Origin: an uncultured Muribaculaceae bacterium
GTDB lineage: Bacteria; Bacteroidota; Bacteroidia; Bacteroidales; Muribaculaceae
Assembly: GCA_910585755.1 (NCBI GenBank)
Contig: CAJUFH010000026.1
Span: 1 to 36,447 of the forward strand
Length of the DNA: 36,447 bases
Direction: 5' to 3'
Shown: positions 34,701-36,447 of the stretch, in pieces
Numbering within the stretch: the first letter of the stretch is position 1
How the letters are laid out: each line of letters opens with the position of its first letter
Translations under genes and position numbers: made by a program
The notes under the pieces: generated by a model
Told to the model about the DNA's origin: nothing
The model's input: the letters and a program-made list of their open reading frames with translations, nothing else
Databases searched by the model: none

Positions 34701-35814
34701 CACCGGGTGTGGCATTCCGGCTGAGGACATCGACAAGATTTTCAACCGTTTTTACCAAGGGAGCTCGGGAGTCGATGACGACTGGCAGGGTATCGGCGTG
34801 GGGCTTGCCCTGGCAAAAGGCATCGTGGAGCTGCACCACGGCAAGATCGAGGTGTTCAGCACTCCGGGCCAGTCGGCGACGTTCGTGGTCACTCTGCCGC
34901 TTGGACGCGACCACTTTGCCGACAGCCAGATCGCTGGTTCCGGCGACTACCGCCAGGCTCGGGAGTACAACGTGCTGCACACGCGCCCGCTCCTGGCCGC
35001 CCCCGCCCCGGAGGACGAACTGGTCGAAACCGCTCCGCTCCCCGAGGGAGTGATGGTGGTGGCCGAAGGGAACGAGCAGCTACGGGAGATGCTGTGCGAC
35101 ATATTCCGGCCCTATTTCCGGGTGCTATCAACCGGCGACGGAGCGGAGGCTCTGCGCCTGATCGAGGAAAACGCTCCCCGCCTCGTCATTACCGGCTATA
35201 ATCTGCCCGGGCTTTCGGGTGTGAAGCTGTGCCGCAAGGTAAAGAGCCAGAGCACGACCGCTGACACCCCATATGTGTTCGTCAGCTCCCACAACGCCGA
35301 TCATGAGATACTGGAAGCCCTTAATGCCGGCGCCGACGATTACCTGACCCTGCCGTTCGACGTCAGGCAGTTGATTGCCCGCTGCCGCAACCTGCTGACC
35401 AAGCACAACCGGCTCTCCGGCGCTGCGGTCCCGGCTCCCGCCGACGGGGGCGCCGACCGGATGTTCGCTTCTAACGGGGCGGATATGGCGTTCATGCGCC
35501 GGGCGACGGAGGTGGTCGACGCCAATATCTCAGACGCCGATTTCAATATCGACCGTTTCGCCGCCGCGATGAACGTCTCGCGCACGGCGCTCTTTTCGCG
35601 CGTAAAGGCGGCAACAGGCCAGACACCCAACGACTTTATAATCTCGATAAAGATGGACAGGGCGGTAAAAATGCTTTCCGAACAGCACGAAACTAATATC
35701 ACGGACATTGCTTACGCTCTCGGATTCTCCTCTCCCCGCTATTTCAGCCGGTGTTTCAAGGAGCGTTTCAACCAGTCGCCGCGCGCCTACCGCAAAAGCC
35801 GGGGCGGCGTTTGA
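31750..35814 (+). CDS. Hybrid two-component-type regulator with a degenerate phosphorelay (pseudo-HTCS)
   Basis: 1354 residues. Order: signal/anchor (to about 37); propeller repeats (about 40-700, LLWIGTRGGLDLYDG, LWVGTHADGLYHID, VWIATEGGGLNRL); Y_Y_Y domain (about 700-775); membrane helix (about 783-805); kinase dimerisation region (about 828-895); HATPase (about 935-1050); receiver (about 1100-1215); AraC HTH (about 1248-1350). The H-box reads FFINISNELRTPL: the phospho-accepting His is Asn839. In the receiver the acidic-pair Asp is Gly1107 (VAEGNEQL), the phospho-acceptor Asp is Gly1149 (VITGYNLPG), and the conserved Lys is Leu1201 (YLTLPF). The ATP boxes NLLSNAFKHT, DTGCGIP and GIGVGLALAK remain. 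It should control the divergent glycosaminoglycan operon, but by ligand- or ATP-driven conformational change rather than phosphotransfer (inference). The frame is intact, so it is not a pseudogene. Confidence 0.93.
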   Translation: MNKIDPQRTRRAVTACMAALFWLVAPMLAAGWKTRAAEPVFDRLTMADGLSHYSVMATYQDERGLLWIGTRGGLDLYDGTHIKNYRRIPGDDSSPMSNYVRAITGDREGRVFVLTIRGICVYDIKTDRFTNIEVRQPSTMAFGDGRLFYASGHRIWSLPPDGQGSPKDFGGVSSEVSVLNAADSVLYIGTVDSGLMKKDLRSGRVTSLLPKGNITSIFPDYDGSLWVGTHADGLYHIDRSGRFTQFSHSAADSGSVSSNFIRAVCRDHLGRLWVGTLEGLSRYSGAGSRFVNYLTRADAPQGGSEGRLSHSSVWSLTCDLQGTVWVGTYFNGLLSYNPENDIFTTFRAGNAPGGALSFPVTGEMAEDSEGMVWIATEGGGLNRLNPSTGVIDWHMHPGSEFNNVKSLKFDPLRRCLWVGTHLGGLKRFDPATGVYKVYPLCNDKANIVCDIEIYDQNTLLLATHDGIYRFNIAEEVFTPMFRTGAQEHVISLALDLALDHAGVLWIGGADGGLYSYNFATKRLRQYSHSASSPHSLGSNGINFLYVSPSNDLWIGTSEVGLDRFDREREQFIHYTHAGGRLPSDCVFGARQLPDGRLLVLTDKALALLDGDASTSYSIGRAVPLSAFNNKAIHLSADGTRAYAGGIDGLVTFSPFDLKPRETRYSVFPNRLVVDGREITAGDGSGILPSAVTEAKSLVLDATHNFFTLYYAVTDFTHDSNLNPQYRLEGYSDDWLPLRADHGVSFTNLAPGTYRLRVRGSSESDAPESVLDLRVLPPFYMHWRFIALYVVAAAGLGWWSVRIYRRRIAMHQAIALERQRSHDMEEMNQNKLRFFINISNELRTPLALIMGKMESLMRSPEMPHALQNKVNGAYTNCILMRDMMAELLDFRRYEQGAMNIKVGEHNVVKFLAEIYAQFRDYAADKGIRFRFNRSNETLMLWYDPAQLRKVVSNLLSNAFKHTEADGEVTLGVRRGDGSVIIEVSDTGCGIPAEDIDKIFNRFYQGSSGVDDDWQGIGVGLALAKGIVELHHGKIEVFSTPGQSATFVVTLPLGRDHFADSQIAGSGDYRQAREYNVLHTRPLLAAPAPEDELVETAPLPEGVMVVAEGNEQLREMLCDIFRPYFRVLSTGDGAEALRLIEENAPRLVITGYNLPGLSGVKLCRKVKSQSTTADTPYVFVSSHNADHEILEALNAGADDYLTLPFDVRQLIARCRNLLTKHNRLSGAAVPAPADGGADRMFASNGADMAFMRRATEVVDANISDADFNIDRFAAAMNVSRTALFSRVKAATGQTPNDFIISIKMDRAVKMLSEQHETNITDIAYALGFSSPRYFSRCFKERFNQSPRAYRKSRGGV

Positions 35815-35835
35815 CGGGCCAAAGAGTTTTCAAAG

Positions 35836-36345
35836 CTATGGCAAACCAGAGCCGGCGCTCTGGTTTGCCATATCGAAAGGTAGTGGTCGATTACCTTTTT
35901 TAAGGTATATCATATCTCGCAGCACTACTCCTTCTTCTATAATCGGACCGGGATAATTGTCAGTGAAGAAGTCTGGGATACGGTGGGAATATGAATAGCC
36001 GCAAGACTTGTAGAAACGGAGCGTTGAAGGGGTTTCCCCTGTCCCAAGAGTAATCAGGCGGGACGGATAAAGACGCTCGATATGTTCAAGCATCCGGCGC
36101 CCATAGCCTTGCCGCCTGAACGCTGGAAGCACGGCGAGGTTCTTTACCTCGATGGTGCCTGCGTCATGGCTCAGCGCTACACAAACCGCCATAGGCTCAC
36201 AATTGACTAACCCGACATAGAGGTCGCCATGATCGATATACTTGTCAATCATGGATTCTGATTCGTCCCCTATCAGGAGTAAGTGGAGATATTGCCTCTT
36301 GTCTCTATCTGCCTTGGTTATTGTGAAGTGATTATCGCCTGCCAT
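35836..36345 (-). CDS. GNAT-family N-acetyltransferase
   Basis: 169 residues from ATG at 36345. The GNAT core is evident: VKNLAVLPAFRRQGYGRRMLEHIE (split about residues 67-90), with the acetyl-CoA pyrophosphate loop RRQGYG at 77-82, followed by LGTGETPSTLRFYKSCGY, the usual beta5-alpha4 segment. Substrate is not predictable; small-molecule or protein amines are both possible. It converges on the HTCS-type regulator with 21 bp between stop codons, and its last codons (MANQSAGSGLP) are encoded by the arms of a perfect hairpin. It is unlikely to be functionally tied to the glycan locus. Confidence 0.85.
   Translation of the reverse strand: MAGDNHFTITKADRDKRQYLHLLLIGDESESMIDKYIDHGDLYVGLVNCEPMAVCVALSHDAGTIEVKNLAVLPAFRRQGYGRRMLEHIERLYPSRLITLGTGETPSTLRFYKSCGYSYSHRIPDFFTDNYPGPIIEEGVVLRDMIYLKKGNRPLPFDMANQSAGSGLP
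35838..35871. terminator. Hairpin shared by the convergent regulator and GNAT genes
   Basis: Arms 35838-35852 and 35857-35871 are exact 15-bp complements around CGGC. The hairpin lies inside the 3' end of the GNAT coding region, whose stop codon is at 35836-35838. No U tract is visible on either strand, so efficiency as an intrinsic terminator is uncertain. Confidence 0.6.
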
Positions 36346-36349
36346 TCCG

Positions 36350-36357
36350 CAAAATTA
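36350..36357 (-). promoter_or_regulatory. -7 box of the GNAT gene
   Basis: The minus strand reads TAATTTTG, ending five bases before the ATG at 36345, which again predicts a leaderless or near-leaderless transcript. The remaining bases to 36447 show no other supported feature. Confidence 0.4.
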
Positions 36358-36447
36358 GTGTTAAAAAAGTATGAATGGGCAAATCCTAACCCCCTGACTT
36401 CGTCAACGTGTCACCCAAAAATCATCAGAGAAGAGAGGTGCGATGCA

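Noticed and set aside
33496..34980. 494-codon open frame on the minus strand inside the HTCS-type gene
   Set aside because: It covers the kinase domain in antisense, has no domain pattern, and arises from third-position GC bias.
31750..35814. Treating the degenerate HTCS as a pseudogene
   Set aside because: The frame is uninterrupted over 1354 codons, ATP-binding and DNA-binding motifs are intact, and the changes are confined to phosphorelay positions.

Overview
The window looks like chromosomal DNA of a GC-rich member of the Bacteroidales, and Muribaculaceae is my best guess at family level. The evidence is a SusC/SusD pair, two propeller-type membrane regulators, TAnnTTTG-type promoter boxes with little Shine-Dalgarno signal, many lipoproteins with a short lipobox, and a T9SS-like C-terminal domain. 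I see no tRNA, rRNA, CRISPR array or prophage.

Layout. (1) 1-4743: the terminator of an off-window gene, then a promoter, a leader and a giant secreted FnIII/cleaved-adhesin protein. Its signal peptide is interrupted, in this assembly, by an out-of-frame run of nine C. (2) 4744-6222: a REP-associated (IS200/Y1-like) transposase bracketed by 74-bp direct repeats, an inverted copy of their core and very G-rich DNA. (3) 6223-8677: a K+/H+-type antiporter, divergent from two overlapping WxcM/FdtA-like cupin genes, with a near-perfect 23-bp palindrome between them. (4) 8994-9887: an unrecognised helical protein. (5) 9978-16381: a propeller regulator fused directly to an AraC domain, divergent from a GH95 alpha-fucosidase, with two 14-bp direct repeats between them, then a small rubredoxin gene of 55 codons. 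(6) 16420-16605: a nested palindromic intergenic element. (7) 16675-35814: a glycosaminoglycan polysaccharide-utilisation locus. One long minus-strand transcription unit runs GH88 - SusC - SusD - DUF5017 lipoprotein - beta-helix lipoprotein (PL29-like) - three fimbrillin-like lipoproteins - PL8 lyase, and a hybrid two-component-type regulator is divergent from it. (8) 35836-36345: a GNAT acetyltransferase.

How the parts fit. In the locus, surface lipoproteins and SusCD would bind and import glycosaminoglycan, the PL8 and beta-helix proteins would cleave it by elimination, and GH88 would hydrolyse the unsaturated disaccharides. The regulator at 31750-35814 would sense a product and drive the operon. 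No sulfatase is present.

The most notable observation is that this regulator has the full HTCS layout but has lost every key phosphorelay residue: His to Asn at 839, the receiver Asp to Gly at 1149, the acidic-pair Asp to Gly at 1107, and the receiver Lys to Leu at 1201. Its kinase ATP-binding boxes and AraC domain look intact. The second regulator (9978-12257) has the same sensor and output with no kinase or receiver at all. Both regulators in this window therefore appear to signal across the membrane without a conventional phosphorelay. Other leads are the possible C-tract phase switch, the transposase/REP unit, and the fimbrillin-like proteins recruited into the locus.
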